Of a stretch of DNA of 64,000 bases, positions 62,824 through 64,000 are shown one piece after another (position 1 is the first letter of the stretch; each line of letters begins with the position of its first letter). Source of the stretch: Vibrio ishigakensis (GTDB lineage Bacteria; Pseudomonadota; Gammaproteobacteria; Enterobacterales; Vibrionaceae); NCBI RefSeq assembly GCF_024347675.1, contig NZ_AP024882.1:1488001-1552000 (forward strand). Direction: 5' to 3'. The notes under the pieces are model-generated. The model saw only the letters and a program-made list of their open reading frames with translations. It did not search any database and had not been told where the DNA came from. A program made the translations under genes and the position numbers.

Positions 62824-64000
62824 ATGCAGCGTCTACCCCTTGTTATTGCGATGTCACTCGCATCAGCATCCGCACTTGCACAAACAAAAGTTACCCAAGA
62901 TCAAGTCGTAGAACACTACGCTGATATCGCACATGCGGTTTACCAAGACTCGCGCATCACAGCGGAAGAACTCCAGAAAAAAATCGATGCACTCGTTGCT
63001 GCTCCATCTGACCAAACGCTAAACGATGCCAAACAGGCTTGGCTGCATGCTCGCGTTTTCTACCAACAATCTGAAGTATTTCGATTTGGTAACCCTGTAG
63101 TTGATGATTGGGAAGGACAACTCAATGCATGGCCTCTAGACGAAGGTCTGATTGACTATGTAGCCGCTGATTATCAACATGAGCTTGGTAACGAAGGGGC
63201 CGTGGCAAACATCGTTGCGAACACCGAAATTCAAGTAGGTAACCAAAAAGTAGATACAAGTAAGATCACCCCAGAGCTGATTGCTGATCTGAACGAAATT
63301 GGTGGTTCAGAGGCGAATGTGGGAACGGGCTACCATGCCATTGAATTCCTACTTTGGGGCCAAGATTTAAACGGCACAAATGCCGGTGCCGGTCAGCGTC
63401 CTTATACTGATTTCGTTGTTGGTGATGCTTGCACAAATGATAACTGTGACCGTCGTATCGAGTACATCCAAGCTGCCGCTCAGTTACTGGTAAACGACCT
63501 CGAGTGGATGGAAAAACAATGGTCTTCCGACACATCTAATAACTACCGCCAAACCTTCTTAGCGGATTCAAGCACAAATGGCATGCGTAAAATGCTGTTT
63601 GGTATGGGCTCTCTTTCTCTAGGTGAACTGGCTGGCGAGCGTATGAAGGTTGCTCTTGAGGCGGGCTCAACAGAAGATGAGCACGATTGTTTCTCTGATA
63701 ACACCCACAACTCACACTATTATAACGAGCAAGGTATCTACAACGTATATACCGGCCTATACAAGCGTGAGGATGGCACCCTACTTCAAGGCCCAAGCCT
63801 GCACGATTTGGTTGCACAATCCGACAAAGATTCTGCCTTCGAAATCCAAAAGCAATTTGATGTTACTCGCTACGAAGTACGCCAACTTGTTTACTCAGCC
63901 GAAAAACAAGGCGTTTACTTTGACCAGTTGATTGCAACCGGCAACACAGAAGGCAACGAGCTAGTAAACAGCTCTATCGATGCGTTGGTAGCTCAGACTG
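62824..64000 (+). CDS. Imelysin / IrpA-like iron-regulated protein (3' end outside window)
   Basis: The open frame from the ATG at 62824 runs to the window edge (392 codons). It has a signal peptide (LPLVIAMSLASASALAQ), then the imelysin region with GTGYHAIEFLLWGQDLNG, the GxHxxE signature of the family, and the CFSDNTHN segment that matches the IrpA subgroup. In related bacteria IrpA-type proteins are iron-regulated outer-membrane or periplasmic proteins of unknown detail. AAGGAAGAA precedes the ATG. Upstream, TGATAAT at 62778-62784 with a poor second half could be part of a Fur site. Confidence 0.88.
   Translation, partial: MQRLPLVIAMSLASASALAQTKVTQDQVVEHYADIAHAVYQDSRITAEELQKKIDALVAAPSDQTLNDAKQAWLHARVFYQQSEVFRFGNPVVDDWEGQLNAWPLDEGLIDYVAADYQHELGNEGAVANIVANTEIQVGNQKVDTSKITPELIADLNEIGGSEANVGTGYHAIEFLLWGQDLNGTNAGAGQRPYTDFVVGDACTNDNCDRRIEYIQAAAQLLVNDLEWMEKQWSSDTSNNYRQTFLADSSTNGMRKMLFGMGSLSLGELAGERMKVALEAGSTEDEHDCFSDNTHNSHYYNEQGIYNVYTGLYKREDGTLLQGPSLHDLVAQSDKDSAFEIQKQFDVTRYEVRQLVYSAEKQGVYFDQLIATGNTEGNELVNSSIDALVAQT

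Noticed and set aside
63266..63817. Two minus-strand open frames opposite the end of the window
   Set aside because: The plus-strand frame carries the imelysin signature GTGYHAIEFLLWGQD and a signal peptide; the minus frames are its shadow.
1..64000. CRISPR arrays, tRNA or rRNA genes, insertion sequences, prophage
   Set aside because: I saw no regularly spaced direct repeats, cloverleaf sequences with a 3' acceptor pattern, transposase or integrase genes.

Overview
The window reads as a stretch of a Vibrionaceae genome, most likely a Vibrio secondary chromosome. This is inferred from gene content, because no 16S rRNA or replication gene is present. The clues are a VxrA-type (DUF3404) sensor kinase start next to pntAB, Vibrio-type families such as the DUF3069-like protein and the Omp_AT-like barrel, and proteins close to gamma-proteobacterial forms (Gsk, RNase II, NirBD, PpsA). 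I found no rRNA, tRNA, CRISPR array, insertion sequence, phage or integron. Most of the window is ordinary chromosomal gene content, with good ribosome binding sites and well-formed terminators.

Layout. 0-4 kb: start of vxrA, pntAB and a small HlyU-family gene, all on the minus strand. 4.3-6.4 kb: an orphan prepilin, an outer-membrane barrel and a DUF3069-like protein. 6.4-13.6 kb, minus strand: modABC, a retropepsin-like lipoprotein, an aromatic aminotransferase and nrdDG; the nrdD promoter carries tandem NrdR boxes and a perfect FNR box. 13.8-17.8 kb: a secreted nuclease-like protein, then a divergent reactive-sulfur locus (two YeeE/YedE half-transporters and a BigR/SqrR-like ArsR repressor facing a CoA-disulfide-reductase/rhodanese fusion) with a 20-bp perfect palindrome between. 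17.8-25.9 kb: housekeeping and redox genes (DCC protein, FabH-like, TrxC, HADs, CreA, Gsk, a DsbA-like lipoprotein, FKBP, a hexapeptide acyltransferase). 26-29.5 kb: less familiar genes, including a periplasmic coiled-coil protein preceded by a hairpin-rich leader, a DUF1223 protein and an SRAP/YedK protein.

29.6-34.5 kb is the assimilatory or detoxifying nitrite operon nirB-nirD-nirC-cobA. Its FNR and NarP-type sites are centred 28 bp apart, the spacing I recall for Escherichia coli nirB. The intercistronic gaps of this operon carry large hairpins. 34.6-42 kb: a Firmicutes-like adenosine deaminase, a GlxA-type regulator facing a cysteine hydrolase, a LysE exporter, an arylsulfatase with a divergent LuxR regulator, and ppsR. 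42.2-50 kb: ppsA, an orphan MbcA/ParS/Xre-like domain protein, a PaiB-like protein, a LysR/DUF1254 divergent pair and a cysteine-synthase-like enzyme. 50-58.4 kb: ackA, deaD, a 53-residue lipoprotein, rnb, and an AraC regulator with a YqhD-type alcohol dehydrogenase. 58.8-64 kb: two lipoproteins (one built of BIG2-like repeats), an S4-domain protein, a GST and the start of an imelysin/IrpA-like gene that runs off the window.

Anaerobic and redox metabolism recurs: nrdDG, nirBD-nirC-cobA, ackA, mod (molybdenum cofactor supply), pntAB and the persulfide locus. The least explained parts are the hairpin-rich leader at about 26.98-27.20 kb, the long intercistronic hairpins of the nir operon, the orphan antitoxin-like domain behind ppsA and the lipoprotein pair at 58.8-61.4 kb. 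Nothing here is plainly a new multi-gene system.
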